A stretch of 64,000 nucleotides of DNA from assembly GCF_005116675.2 (NCBI RefSeq), contig NZ_CP050699.1, positions 1,077,001 to 1,141,000 on the forward strand, given 5' to 3'. The notes beneath the pieces were generated by a model that saw only the letters and a program-made list of their open reading frames with translations, searched no databases and had not been told where the DNA came from. Of this stretch, positions 16,957-28,636 are shown one piece after another (the first letter of the stretch is position 1; every line of letters begins with the position of its first letter). The position numbers were made by a program, and so were the translations under genes. Source of the DNA: Desulfosediminicola ganghwensis. GTDB lineage: Bacteria > Desulfobacterota > Desulfobulbia > Desulfobulbales > Desulfocapsaceae.

Positions 16957-18567
16957 ATGAAATCGGGATACAATCTTTCGGTGCTGAAAGGTGACTTTTT
17001 TGGAGGGTTGACGGCCGGTATAGTTGCCCTTCCCCTCGCTCTTGCCTTTGGCGTTTCCAGCGGGTTCGGCGCAGCTGCCGGCCTTTACGGAGCTATTGCC
17101 GTGGGTTTTTTTGCAGCTCTCCTGGGAGGCACATCCACCCAGGTTTCAGGGCCCACAGGGCCAATGACTGTTATTTTCGCAGCTACGATAGTTGCCTTCC
17201 CCGATAATATTCCGGCAATCACAGCAGTCGTCTTTCTGGCAGGCATATTTCAAATTCTGCTGGGGTATATGAAAGTAGGCGGATTTGTCAGATATATCCC
17301 CTATCCGGTCATTTCAGGCTTCATGAGCGGCATAGGCGTTATCATTATCCTCATTCAACTTCATCCGATGCTCGGTGCGCCCGGAGTAAAATCACCTCTC
17401 GAAGCTGTGATAGAACTCCCGGCTGCAATGGGGAATATTAATATTTACAGTCTGCTCATTGCACTTTTTACCATGGCTGTGGTCTTTCTTACCCCGGCAA
17501 AAATAAGCAGCAGATTTCCATCACCATTGCTGGCTCTTGTCAGTGGCACCTTGCTGGCTGTAATTTTTGATCTGCCGGTCGAGATTATCGGAGAGATCCC
17601 ATCGGGTATCCCCGAATTCAGGCTGTCTTTATTCCCTCTCGATCTCTTGCCGAAGATCGTCCCAATGGCTCTTGCTCTCGCCGCATTGGGGACAATCGAC
17701 TCTCTTCTCACATCGGTGGTCGCAGATTCCATGACCAAGACCAGGCACAACTCAAACAGGGAACTGGTGGGTCAGGGTATTGGCAACATTGCCGCCTCGT
17801 TCATTGGTGGTTTGCCCGGAGCCGGTGCGACGATGCGTACCGTCGTCAATATTAAAGCGGGAGGTACAACAAAGGTTTCGGGTATAACGCACTCCTTGTT
17901 CCTGTTGGCAATTTTACTGGGAGCCGGACCATATGCATCAGTCATTCCATTGCCTGTGTTGGCAGGTATCCTGATGAAGGTGGGGATAGACATTCTTGAT
18001 TACCGGCTGTTACGCATGATTAACCGTATCCCCAAACCAGATCTGGTTGTTATGCTCAGTGTTTTTGTAATCACGGTTTTCGTCGATCTTATCATGGCCG
18101 TTGGAATAGGTATTACCCTGGCGTCCCTGTTGATTACATATCGAATAGCCTCACAATCAAAAATTGATGTGAGGGGGGTGCAGCATCAGGAATGGCACAG
18201 GGATCTCGAAAAGAGTCTGGAAGAGGAGACAGGGTACCGCATCCGAACCATATCCGTCATGGGGGCATTCTTTTTCGGGACAACATCGAAAATGCAGGAA
18301 CATGTCAGTAAATTGATCGGCACCAAGGTCGTCATTATCAACCTCCTTGACGTGCCGTTCATGGATTTGTCCGGATATTTCGCTTTAAGTGAGATGATTG
18401 ACAGGTTGAAAAGAGAAAATATCAAACCGATCGTCGTGGTCAATGAGGGGGAAGGTATCCGGCGGCAGATGTTTGATATGGGCTATGGTGATCTATTGGG
18501 AGTTGATGGTATTCACACCGACTATAACGATGCTCTCCATCTGGCCTGGGAATACATAGAAGATTGA
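16957..18567 (+). CDS. SulP-family anion transporter with STAS domain
   Basis: 536 residues. The membrane domain (about residues 1-400) has the SulP signatures GLYGAIAVGFFAALLGG and QVSGPTGPMTV, and later GLPGAGATMRTVVNIKAGG. A cytoplasmic STAS domain follows (about residues 425-530, with VVIINLLDVPFMDLSGYFAL). Possible substrates are bicarbonate, sulfate or dicarboxylates. The GPTGPMTV motif resembles BicA-type bicarbonate transporters, but this does not prove the substrate. The CBS-domain and beta-helix genes downstream on the same strand form a putative locus with it. Confidence 0.9.
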   Translation: MKSGYNLSVLKGDFFGGLTAGIVALPLALAFGVSSGFGAAAGLYGAIAVGFFAALLGGTSTQVSGPTGPMTVIFAATIVAFPDNIPAITAVVFLAGIFQILLGYMKVGGFVRYIPYPVISGFMSGIGVIIILIQLHPMLGAPGVKSPLEAVIELPAAMGNINIYSLLIALFTMAVVFLTPAKISSRFPSPLLALVSGTLLAVIFDLPVEIIGEIPSGIPEFRLSLFPLDLLPKIVPMALALAALGTIDSLLTSVVADSMTKTRHNSNRELVGQGIGNIAASFIGGLPGAGATMRTVVNIKAGGTTKVSGITHSLFLLAILLGAGPYASVIPLPVLAGILMKVGIDILDYRLLRMINRIPKPDLVVMLSVFVITVFVDLIMAVGIGITLASLLITYRIASQSKIDVRGVQHQEWHRDLEKSLEEETGYRIRTISVMGAFFFGTTSKMQEHVSKLIGTKVVIINLLDVPFMDLSGYFALSEMIDRLKRENIKPIVVVNEGEGIRRQMFDMGYGDLLGVDGIHTDYNDALHLAWEYIED

Positions 18568-18672
18568 GTAGAAGGCTCGGATTCTGGTACCTCGGTTATC
18601 GAAGGACAACATTTTAAGCCGAAGCGATGAGATTGGGCAGAAGCTTTGCTTCAGGACGGAAAATAACCGGGA

Positions 18673-18927
18673 TTAGTGGACTATACCCTGGTGCTCCAAT
18701 GAAAAAACAAACCACTTGTGTGAGTCCTCCTGCCTGACAGGGAAAAGCGGCAGCTGTATTTCGATAGCGTTGGGAAATCTATTTTTCATGAAGTGTATAT
18801 AACCGATGGCCTCCTCCTTCTTCTTAAACGGACCCATTTCAATATCAGGAGCCATCCCTGCATGTATTGTCAGTAAATACTCTCTTGCGCAGACCAGGTC
18901 CTGAGTCATACCAATATAGATAGCCAT
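18673..18927 (-). CDS. Small hypothetical protein
   Basis: 84 residues, cytoplasmic, no known motif. It starts MAIYIGMTQDLVCAREYL and contains a basic-amphipathic segment, KKKEEAIGYIHFMKNRFP, typical of small DUF-like domains. AAGGG lies about ten bases upstream of its ATG. It is opposite in direction to the SulP and CBS genes around it. It is reported because base usage and the RBS look acceptable, not because a family was recognised. Confidence 0.5.
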   Translation of the reverse strand: MAIYIGMTQDLVCAREYLLTIHAGMAPDIEMGPFKKKEEAIGYIHFMKNRFPNAIEIQLPLFPVRQEDSHKWFVFSLEHQGIVH

Positions 18928-19223
18928 TGTTAAGTACCCTTTGCTAAGTCATATTTCAGGAAAAACCAAGAAAAAAGTCAGTGTTTGTAAAGCATTGAGG
19001 AGCATTGGTGCGGAAACCATACCACGCTGAGTAGATTGCCGCCATGAGATATTTTCCCTAGCCCATAGAGGGTGTTTAAATCACATTGGTTGCCTAATGG
19101 GATGGTGTTATGTATAACACTGCAATAACATAATTTATTCAGATCTCTGATTTCGTAGATATATCGAGGCGGTTGACTTTGCTGAAATCGATTCAACAGA
19201 AAAATTCTACTCAGGAATTGTTT

Positions 19224-19784
19224 ATGGAAAAGAAGACAGTGAAGGATTTGATGGTACCCATTGAAGAGTATGCGACTGTTAAGATCGGTACATCTTTGCT
19301 GGGGGCCATCCTGGCTTTGGAAAAGGCGCAAGAAGCATATACCGACAGCAAGTATCAGCACCGTGCAATTCTTGTCATGGATGAGAAAAATAAAGTCGTC
19401 GGTAAAATCGGACAGTTGAGGGTGCTCAAGGCAGTCGAAACACGATACGACCTGAATGAGGAACTTGATGATTTGGGGAAATTCGGTTTCAGTGAAAAAT
19501 ACCTCAACAGAAGCAGGGAGATCTACCGGCTTAAAGGGCCAATCTTGAATAAAGAATCTCTAAAATCGGCGGCAGAAAGGCCTGTAGAGGAGTTTATGCA
19601 GCAACCAACTCCCGGAGAGTTCGTCTCTGAAGATTGCTCACTGGACATTGCCATTCACAGACTTGTCGCCGGTACGCACCTCTCACTTCTGGTCACAAGG
19701 GAGGAGGAGATCGTCGGAGTACTCAAAATGGCCGATGTCTTTGCAGCAGTATCCCATGAAATGAGAGAGGCGGCCATGGAGTAG
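19224..19784 (+). CDS. CBS-domain protein
   Basis: 186 residues from ATG 19224 (AGGA seven bases upstream). Two CBS motifs are visible: the first with VKDLMVPIEEYATVKIGTSL and HRAILVMDEKNKVVGKIGQL, the second with VEEFMQQPTPGEFVSEDCSL and LSLLVTREEEIVGVLKMADVF. CBS pairs bind adenine nucleotides and regulate transporters or enzymes. A sensor role for the SulP transporter 650 bases upstream is an inference from position. Confidence 0.85.
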   Translation: MEKKTVKDLMVPIEEYATVKIGTSLLGAILALEKAQEAYTDSKYQHRAILVMDEKNKVVGKIGQLRVLKAVETRYDLNEELDDLGKFGFSEKYLNRSREIYRLKGPILNKESLKSAAERPVEEFMQQPTPGEFVSEDCSLDIAIHRLVAGTHLSLLVTREEEIVGVLKMADVFAAVSHEMREAAME

Positions 19785-19877
19785 ATCCGAATGGCTCTAC
19801 CTCTATTCCTGCCCAAAAATAATATGGATAACTTGGAACAATCTATCTTGACCAAACATAAATAGTGAAGAGGGAAG

Positions 19878-21299
19878 ATGAACGAGTTAGAGAAGCTCTA
19901 CGACAGAATCATTCAGAGGCTGAACATAAATCTGCGGGAATTGAATTTTGATGCTGAACCATACTCCTCAGGTCTCATTGTTCCGGAACAGATGAACAAA
20001 TTCTATGCTTTCTACGGGATCTCGACTGACCACCCGTTGAGCCTGGAAATCAGGCACTCGGGTCTTGCCGGCAGTTATTTCTTGGGGAAGTGCCGTGTCT
20101 CGAACTCCCTGCTGTATAAAACCGACATCCGTGGTGATGAACTGAAGCGAAAGGGGAGTATGTTTGCTTGTCAGGGATTTGACATAACCATCACGCAAGA
20201 CGAATGTGTAAATATCGCTCACAGTGCCCTTGTGAAGACACTTGTTCATAACTTTTCGCATGACCCCGAGACTCCCGAGGAATTCTTTATCAGGGATACG
20301 CTGGCTATGGATTATGCGAACATCCACGGCGCTCCCACTGAGGGAGCATTCCTTGGGCCGTTTGCAACCGTTGACCTCACGACCGTCAGGGACTGCGTGA
20401 TCGGAACATACTCATATATACAGGCTGGTGAGATCAGTCATATGACTATCCCGCCTGGTACCGTCTGGGTTAACAGCCCAGGCAACTTCAACTTTTATTA
20501 CAGCTATGACCAGGCCTTACTCAGCAGCTATGCAAGTGTGATCCCCGGAGATCTTCCACATGGCTATATCATCGATTTTATAGGCAAGCACGAAGCAGCT
20601 TTTCAACGGGTTTTTGATACGGTAAACCTTGAGGCGATAGAGTCGATACCCAAAACAGCATCACTTGATCGCTACGCTGTTGTCCTCCCCAAAACAAAGA
20701 TAGCTGACAACGTTCTTGTGTCGCAGAGGGCATATCTCAGCAACTCCTCACTGGGAAAAGGCTCTAACGCACAGGAAAACTGTTATATAATTAATTCAAA
20801 TCTCGCAGGGTTCAATGTAACGGCCCATGGGGCAAAGATTATCGAGTCGGAGCTTGAACGAGACATATTCGTCGGGTTCAACAGCTTTCTATTCGGCAAG
20901 CCCGAGAGCCGCATCAAGATCGGAAAGGGTTGCATCGTTATGCCCCACACAATTATCGATATTAATTCACCATTGCAGATCCCTGAGGAACACCTTGTCT
21001 GGGGGCTTATCCGCAATGAGCAGGATTTAAAGGAGAACAGTATTTCAATAGCTGAACTTCAGGAAAGGAAGTCTGGATTCAGCAAAGGGCGACTCAACTT
21101 TGAAGGTGATGGTGGACTTTTTGTAAAAGCCTTCAAAGATCGTATACACCACATCCTTGATGTGAATGGGGCGTTTTTCGATGGTGAAAAAAATATGGGT
21201 CATGCCCAAAGAAATCAGAATCTCTCACTGAACACGATTCAACCCTTTCAATTCGGGGAAATGGAGGGATTGTATCCAAACATAACCATAGGATTGTAG
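19878..21299 (+). CDS. Left-handed beta-helix (hexapeptide-repeat) protein, function unknown
   Basis: 473 residues. The centre and C-terminal part (about residues 145-400) shows short hydrophobic repeats such as GAFLGPFATVDLTTVRDCVIG, VLVSQRAYLSNSSLG and IKIGKGCIVMPHTIID, a left-handed beta-helix pattern of acyltransferase or gamma-carbonic-anhydrase-like folds. The last part, IPEEHLVWGLI, resembles loops of such transferases. The three zinc His of gamma carbonic anhydrase cannot be assigned. It sits 93 bases after the CBS gene with RBS GAGGG, probably in one transcript. No reaction can be named. Confidence 0.75.
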   Translation: MNELEKLYDRIIQRLNINLRELNFDAEPYSSGLIVPEQMNKFYAFYGISTDHPLSLEIRHSGLAGSYFLGKCRVSNSLLYKTDIRGDELKRKGSMFACQGFDITITQDECVNIAHSALVKTLVHNFSHDPETPEEFFIRDTLAMDYANIHGAPTEGAFLGPFATVDLTTVRDCVIGTYSYIQAGEISHMTIPPGTVWVNSPGNFNFYYSYDQALLSSYASVIPGDLPHGYIIDFIGKHEAAFQRVFDTVNLEAIESIPKTASLDRYAVVLPKTKIADNVLVSQRAYLSNSSLGKGSNAQENCYIINSNLAGFNVTAHGAKIIESELERDIFVGFNSFLFGKPESRIKIGKGCIVMPHTIIDINSPLQIPEEHLVWGLIRNEQDLKENSISIAELQERKSGFSKGRLNFEGDGGLFVKAFKDRIHHILDVNGAFFDGEKNMGHAQRNQNLSLNTIQPFQFGEMEGLYPNITIGL

Positions 21300-21329
21300 T
21301 GATCTGCAGTTATTGTCCTAAAACTGTTG

Positions 21330-21377
21330 CACCCGGCCCTGACAGCATGAGGATGTCATGCGTGGAAGGGTCGGGTG
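21330..21377. terminator. Convergent hairpin, possible terminator
   Basis: CACCCGGCCCT pairs with AGGGTCGGGTG (11 pairs, one G-U) around an inner GCATGA/TCATGC stem. It lies between the beta-helix gene and the end of the PEP-CTERM remnant on the other strand. There is no clear T run, so it may need Rho or only stabilise the transcripts. Confidence 0.5.
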
Positions 21378-21380
21378 ATG

Positions 21381-21785
21381 TTATCTGTGCACGATCTTGT
21401 TTCGCCTGCGTGTCTGGCGTAATTGAACTCCGATGAACCCGGCCAGGCCAGAGCCGAACAGCACCATGGGAGCAGGCTCTGGAACCGGTTCCGTTGCAAA
21501 AGTAAACTTCCCTTCGATGTTGTCAAACAGTTTGTTTTCCCAGTCGAAAACACTGTAATAATAAACGGAGCCCGTCCAGGCCCCGCCCAGTTTTCCCTCC
21601 ACCGTGAAGATTTCCTGCCACCATTCATACTCCACACCCTCTCTGAACCTGAACCAGTCATCTGGTATCACGTTGTCAAAAGGATGGGTATAAGCGACCT
21701 CCATTGTTTCAGGGTTGTAAAAAAAACTCAGGATTGGAGGTGGTGCTTGTCGTCTGGTGAGGTTCGGCGCTGAATGATGGGACAA
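21381..21785 (-). pseudogene. Truncated PEP-CTERM sorting-signal protein
   Basis: The C-terminus is a classic PEP-CTERM tail: VPEPAPMVLFGSGLAGF, a hydrophobic stretch, then the basic end RQTRRRNK. Before it is a beta-rich segment (EYEWWQEIFTVEGKLGG) like the secreted domains of such proteins. The open frame can only start with TTG at 21785 or ATG at 21704, it has no signal peptide, and the upstream bases (to 21960) give no continuation. The protein cannot reach an exosortase as it stands, so I call it a 5'-truncated remnant. No exosortase gene is in the window. Confidence 0.6.
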
Positions 21786-22146
21786 TTTTCATGGGGAAAG
21801 TAAGTGATACTCTTCAGGCTTGGCCTGACCCTGAACACGTACAAAGACATGATTCTTAACTACTTGAACATCCGATAACAAACGCAGTGGTGGAGGACAC
21901 AAATAACAAGACCAAACGCTGAAACGACAGGCATACGGTTTGCGGGATATGGAGTATTTCAAATTACGATTATACCACCTTCACAGGTCAAGGTACTCGT
22001 TTGCCGGATGAACCTTTTAATAAAAATACTCAACAGGGCTTCTGATTGCCCCTGCCCCCTGTTTGCCACACCTCACTGCGTGAGTTTTGTTCTTTGAAAA
22101 GGAAGAGAGTGAGACGGACTATTTTCATGAAATTGACAAGTTAGTA
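21786..22146. other. Intergenic region, no gene supported
   Basis: About 360 bases between the PEP-CTERM remnant and the katG terminator. It may contain the lost 5' part of the PEP-CTERM gene in degraded form, since short minus-strand segments are open but broken by stops (for example a 27-codon frame from the ATG at about 21792). Nothing else is seen. Confidence 0.4.
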
Positions 22147-22184
22147 CACCACAGCCTTTCAAGGGTTGCTGAAAGGCTGTGGTG
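22147..22184 (-). terminator. Hairpin after katG
   Basis: CACCACAGCCTTTCA and TGAAAGGCTGTGGTG form a perfect 15-base stem with an 8-base loop, 41 bases after the katG stop codon. The T tract on the minus strand is poor, but the stem is very strong, so transcription termination or 3' end protection is likely. Confidence 0.7.
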
Positions 22185-22224
22185 GAGGAATAGTAACCGG
22201 TGAAATCTTCGGGTTTCGTATCAC

Positions 22225-24895
<2,671 letters not shown>

Positions 24896-24904
24896 AATAA
24901 TCCA

Positions 24905-24919
24905 GTAGTAATGATTACT
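24905..24919. promoter_or_regulatory. Fur/PerR box of perR-katG
   Basis: TAGTAAT-G-ATTACTA is a perfect 7-1-7 palindrome, the architecture of Fur and PerR boxes, nine bases before the perR start codon. A second, near-identical copy precedes the flavodoxin gene at 16118-16132. Confidence 0.75.
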
Positions 24920-25230
24920 ATTTAATAGTCAACGTTAAATAGCCCGCTTTGTCAAATAGGGCATGAATAATTCACCACCAGGAGAGGGTCGGTTAAGTAT
25001 TTGTTTTTGCGTCATCAATTAAGTGCATCGGGGCGAGGGGGAGGGGTCGGTGCTTAAGCCGATGCCCGTAAGCGAAGGACATTAAGGGGAATTTAGTAGA
25101 GAGAAATTGTTAAAAAAGAATCCTGAAGACGACCAAACAGCATATCTCACGAGTTCAGGAATACAGCCTGGAGCCTCTTGCACCAGTGAGCAAGGAGGCC
25201 CAGGCTATCATGGTATGAAATTGGGAAGTT
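24920..25230. other. Intergenic region with a hairpin after kefC
   Basis: Upstream part of the perR promoter region, then the 3' end of the kef unit. AGCCTGG-GCCTC-TTGC at 25165-25181 pairs with GCAAGGAGGCCCAGGCT at 25190-25206, a strong imperfect stem 25 bases after the kefC stop on the minus strand, probably its terminator although no T tract follows. No gene is supported. Confidence 0.5.
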
Positions 25231-27084
25231 CTATTCTTCAGGGCTGATGCTGAGCCAGGCCTTGTTCAGTTCTTCCATATCGGCTTGCATGTCCAGAGCC
25301 ATTAATTTTTCCAGGTCGGCGTTGTGCTTCTGGTACATGCTGATGTACTGCTCTTCGTCCTTACGGTGAATCTTGTACAGCTCGGGCATGGTCTCTTCAT
25401 CTTTCTTTCTGAAAAGTCGTTTTAGTTTATATGCCTCGTAGGGGTGCACACCGAGTAGCCTGAGCGTGTCCTCGCCAAGTGAGAGTGCACTGCCGAAGGT
25501 TTCACGCCGTATGGTGGTAATCCCGAGATCCATCAATTCATAAACCGAACCGCGGTCCAGGGCATTGGCAGCAATCTTCAGGTGGGGGTAATGTTTTCGA
25601 ACCAGTTCTATCAGCTCCCGGGTCTTTTCAATATCACCGATGGTGATGACCAGAACCTCTGCTTCGGCTGCACCGGCAGACTCCAGCAGATCGAGTCGGG
25701 TGATATCGCCGTAGTAGACTTCGAACCCGAATTTTCTCAGCACTTCAACATTTGCCGCGTCATGGTCGAGGATAACCGGCCGGATACCTGCCGAGATAAG
25801 CAGACGTCCAAGATCTGTCCCCATTCGGCCGAAGCCGGCCATGATAACCTTTTGTCCACCTCGTTCTATATGATCGGCTTCTGCCGTTTCGGGAGCTGGT
25901 GTCGATTTTTCGGAGATCTTTTCATAGGCGATAAAGAGCAGTGGTGCCAGAAACATGGAGATGGCAACTGCGGAAATCAGCGGATCGATAGTTTCAGCGG
26001 TGAGTACTCCGTTGGCCTTGGAAAACTGAAAAAGCACAAAGGCAAATTCACCTCCCTGGGCTAAAGCTACAGCAAAGAGTGAGCGTTGTTTGCCACCTAT
26101 TTTGAAGATCAACCCTGTGGCTATCAGTATAAGCCATTTAATCGCGATCAGACCCACCACCAGGGCGGCGATCAAAGTTATTTTTTCCAGGATCATGGTG
26201 AAGTTCAGGCTGGCACCGATCGAGATAAAGAAGATACCGAGTAGCAGCCCCTTAAATGGCTCGATGTCGCTTTCAAGCTCGTGGCGGTATTCGCTGTCGG
26301 CCAGCACCACACCGGCCAGAAAAGCACCAAGTGCGGGAGACAGACCAACTGCGATCATCAGTAGCGAAATGCCCACCACGATGGCAAGGGCCGCAGCAAC
26401 GAAAATTTCGCGTACCCTGGTGGCGGCGATGGTGCGGAAAATTGGGCGGGCGGCGAACTTACCGAGAAAGAAGATAGAAAAAATAGCTCCAAGCGTAACC
26501 AGTATGCGAAGGTAGCCGGGTAGGGCGGCAATATCAAAGAGCGCAGGGCCATGGTGGTCTGCTCCATGGGCAACGACGGTCGCCAGCAGTGGGAAAGCTG
26601 CCAGCATCGGGATGACCGCCAGATCCTGAAAGAGCAGCACGGAAAAAACCGAACGCCCGGCGGAGGTGTTCATCAGCCCTTTCTCCCTGAGGGTTTGCAG
26701 AACAATGGCGGTGGAGGAAAGGGAAAGGGTCATGCCGATGGCCAGTGCCTGTTGCCAGGGCAGGAAAAAGGCGGCGATTCCGGCAATGGCCATGCTGGTG
26801 GCTATAACCTGAAATCCTCCCATACCAAGGATGGGCGTGCGCATTTGCCAGAGCAGGGAGGGCTTGAGTTCCAGGCCGACCAGAAAGAGCATCATGACCA
26901 CGCCGAATTCGGTGAAATGCATGACCTGCTCAATATCAGCGATCAGCGATAATCCGAAGGGGCCGATCAAAATGCCGGCTATCAGGTAACCCAGTACGGA
27001 GCCCAGCCCGAATTTCTTGGCAATCGGCACGGCGACGGCTGCAGCAGCCAGAAAGATAAAGAGTTGTAGCAGAAACAATTCCAT
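25231..27084 (-). CDS. kefC: KefB/KefC-type potassium:proton antiporter
   Basis: 617 residues. CPA2 antiporter domain of about 12 helices (residues 1-385; [46 protein letters not shown]) followed by a TrkA-N/RCK domain with the Rossmann motif [17 protein letters not shown] (near residue 410). The C-terminal helical tail is charged. Kef systems release K+ and acidify the cytoplasm during electrophile stress, gated by glutathione adducts in enterobacteria. The ancillary oxidoreductase gene lies 2 bases upstream, which supports the Kef call. Confidence 0.9.
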   Translation of the reverse strand: MELFLLQLFIFLAAAAVAVPIAKKFGLGSVLGYLIAGILIGPFGLSLIADIEQVMHFTEFGVVMMLFLVGLELKPSLLWQMRTPILGMGGFQVIATSMAIAGIAAFFLPWQQALAIGMTLSLSSTAIVLQTLREKGLMNTSAGRSVFSVLLFQDLAVIPMLAAFPLLATVVAHGADHHGPALFDIAALPGYLRILVTLGAIFSIFFLGKFAARPIFRTIAATRVREIFVAAALAIVVGISLLMIAVGLSPALGAFLAGVVLADSEYRHELESDIEPFKGLLLGIFFISIGASLNFTMILEKITLIAALVVGLIAIKWLILIATGLIFKIGGKQRSLFAVALAQGGEFAFVLFQFSKANGVLTAETIDPLISAVAISMFLAPLLFIAYEKISEKSTPAPETAEADHIERGGQKVIMAGFGRMGTDLGRLLISAGIRPVILDHDAANVEVLRKFGFEVYYGDITRLDLLESAGAAEAEVLVITIGDIEKTRELIELVRKHYPHLKIAANALDRGSVYELMDLGITTIRRETFGSALSLGEDTLRLLGVHPYEAYKLKRLFRKKDEETMPELYKIHRKDEEQYISMYQKHNADLEKLMALDMQADMEELNKAWLSISPEE

Positions 27085-27086
27085 GG

Positions 27087-27689
27087 CTATCCCTTGAGTA
27101 CCCCTTTGAGGTCGCTGTTGATGTGTGAAGATTTAACCGCTTTGCCAAGATTGATGCGATTATCACGTAGGGCAATGATGAAACGCCTGTAATCCTCGGC
27201 ATGACTGTTGATTTCCTGCTGCGGCATGCCACTGTGGGCGGCAAGCACGGCAAATGGTGGCAGCCAGGTCATCTTGCAGAGTTTGGCAGTGGCACAGAAA
27301 GGGGAGAGCAGATGTTTAAGGGAGAATGGATTGTCTCCTTTCTTCAGGTAGGTTGCCTGATCTCCGGCGCTGAGTACATTCAAAAATAGTTTGCCGCTTA
27401 AGGCGTTGCCCTTGGAACCATAGGCCCAGCCGTGCTGTAGTACCAGATCGAGCCATTCCTTCATGATGGCCGGCGTTGAATACCAGTAGAACGGGTGCTG
27501 GAAGATAATCACATCATGAGCTTCACAGAGTCTCTGCTCATGATCCACATCGATTAGAAAGTTGGGGTAACTGGAGTAGAGATCGTGGAAGGTGATATTC
27601 TCAAGATTCTCGACGGCCTTACGCAAAGCGGAGTTGATACAGGAGCGATTAAAAGCCGGGTGTGCAAATACTATGAGTATTTTTTTCAT
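27087..27689 (-). CDS. KefF/KefG-like NAD(P)H quinone oxidoreductase
   Basis: 200 residues, flavodoxin-like fold of the NQO family: [17 protein letters not shown] binds the FMN phosphate and [19 protein letters not shown] is the second loop. This is the family of the ancillary subunits that activate KefB/KefC and also reduce quinones and electrophiles. It is the first gene of the pair with kefC (gap 2 bases), so it is very likely the activator. Confidence 0.88.
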   Translation of the reverse strand: MKKILIVFAHPAFNRSCINSALRKAVENLENITFHDLYSSYPNFLIDVDHEQRLCEAHDVIIFQHPFYWYSTPAIMKEWLDLVLQHGWAYGSKGNALSGKLFLNVLSAGDQATYLKKGDNPFSLKHLLSPFCATAKLCKMTWLPPFAVLAAHSGMPQQEINSHAEDYRRFIIALRDNRINLGKAVKSSHINSDLKGVLKG

Positions 27690-27826
27690 GGTGATTGAGT
27701 AGTGTTTAACGCCGATTTCTCATGACAGCCTGTAAGTTTTGCTGATTGTATCAGAGTATATCATGAGCTTGAATATAGGTTTTATTCGTTTTCGGATAAC
27801 GGGTTGCAGCTGTCGGTAGGGAGCAT

Positions 27827-27861
27827 ATCCGCCCTTCAGCACTGTCTGCTGAAGGGTGGAT
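27827..27861 (-). terminator. Hairpin after the selenoprotein gene
   Basis: ATCCGCCCTTCAGCA pairs with TGCTGAAGGGTGGAT (15 pairs, one G-U) around a 5-base loop, 71 bases past the stop codon at 27933. There is no T tract on the minus strand. Probably the end of the ALDH-peroxiredoxin transcript. Confidence 0.55.
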
Positions 27862-27932
27862 ACGGTATCCGGCTGGTAAGGGGTAGTGGTTTTCGAGCCG
27901 GTAATCCTTTTGAATGTTTAGATACTCTATTT

Positions 27933-28577
27933 TCAGATGGTTTTCAGTAGTTCGACTATCCTGGTCGGGTCTGGGCGCCATGTGTAATCCGGGTGGACTT
28001 CCACGTTTTGTATAACCCCATCTGTGCCGATAATGAAACGACCCGGCAGCGGCAGTCGCCAGAGATCATCACCGTTAAACCGGTCCAGTTCGATGCCGAA
28101 ACTGGTGTAGATGGTTCTCAGATCTTCGGGCAGGCTGAAGACCAGACCATAGAGACTGGCCACATTGTTGCCGGGATCTGCCAGGACAGGGTAATCGAGC
28201 CCATGCTTTTTGATTACCTGCTTGGAGTATTTCGGCAGTTGCGGCGAGATGGCAACGAGGCTCGCGCCAGCAGCACGGATATCGTGAGCGACTTCCTGCA
28301 AAGCTTCCAGCTCTGCATTGCAGTACGGTCACCAGACTCCTCGATAGAAGGTAAGCACCAGCGGCCCCTGGGAGAGCAAATCTGCTGAGCTGATATCATT
28401 GCCATTCTGGTCACAGAGGGTAAAGGCCGGGGCTGACGCTCCAACGTTCAATACGTCATCCATGATACCTGAGCTCACCAGCTCCGCCGTTGAGTTGTGC
28501 ATGATTGCAAGGGTGTCCGCTGGGATACCGGCTTCTAGTTGTTCGCGCAGATTATCGAGTTTATCCTGTAGATTCAT
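27933..28577 (-). CDS. Peroxiredoxin-like selenoprotein (in-frame TGA read as Sec83)
   Basis: Read through one in-frame TGA (28331-28329) the gene codes for 214 residues from ATG 28577, which has AGGAGG upstream. The TGA falls exactly at the peroxidatic position: FYRGVW-U-PYC, where relatives have GVWCPYC. The frame stays open on both sides, with AhpC/TSA-type sequence before it (APAFTLCDQNG) and after it (EVAHDIRAAGASLVAISPQ, LPLPGRFIIGTDG). A SECIS-like hairpin directly follows the TGA. The product should reduce peroxides with Sec83 and Cys86 as the active pair. A nonsense mutation or sequencing error is the alternative. It lies 59 bases after the ALDH gene, likely one transcript. Confidence 0.82.
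28296..28323 (-). promoter_or_regulatory. Bacterial SECIS-like hairpin
   Basis: Starting five bases after the TGA, CTGCAA pairs with TTGCAG (6 pairs); an inner stem AGCT/AGCT (4 pairs) closes a GGA apical loop, with a small 5' bulge between them. Two G residues sit in the apical loop 21-22 bases after the TGA, the place where bacterial SECIS elements carry the SelB-contacting G. Shape and spacing are as expected for selenocysteine insertion. Confidence 0.65.
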
Positions 28578-28636
28578 TGTGACCTCCTTGGTCATTGACT
28601 GACTGATCAGATCAAACTGAACTCAGCTGAAGAGAA

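Noticed and set aside
28302-28595. Two separate genes or a pseudogene at the peroxiredoxin locus
   Set aside because: The frame is shared across a single TGA placed exactly at the catalytic residue with a SECIS-like stem; selenocysteine explains this better than decay.
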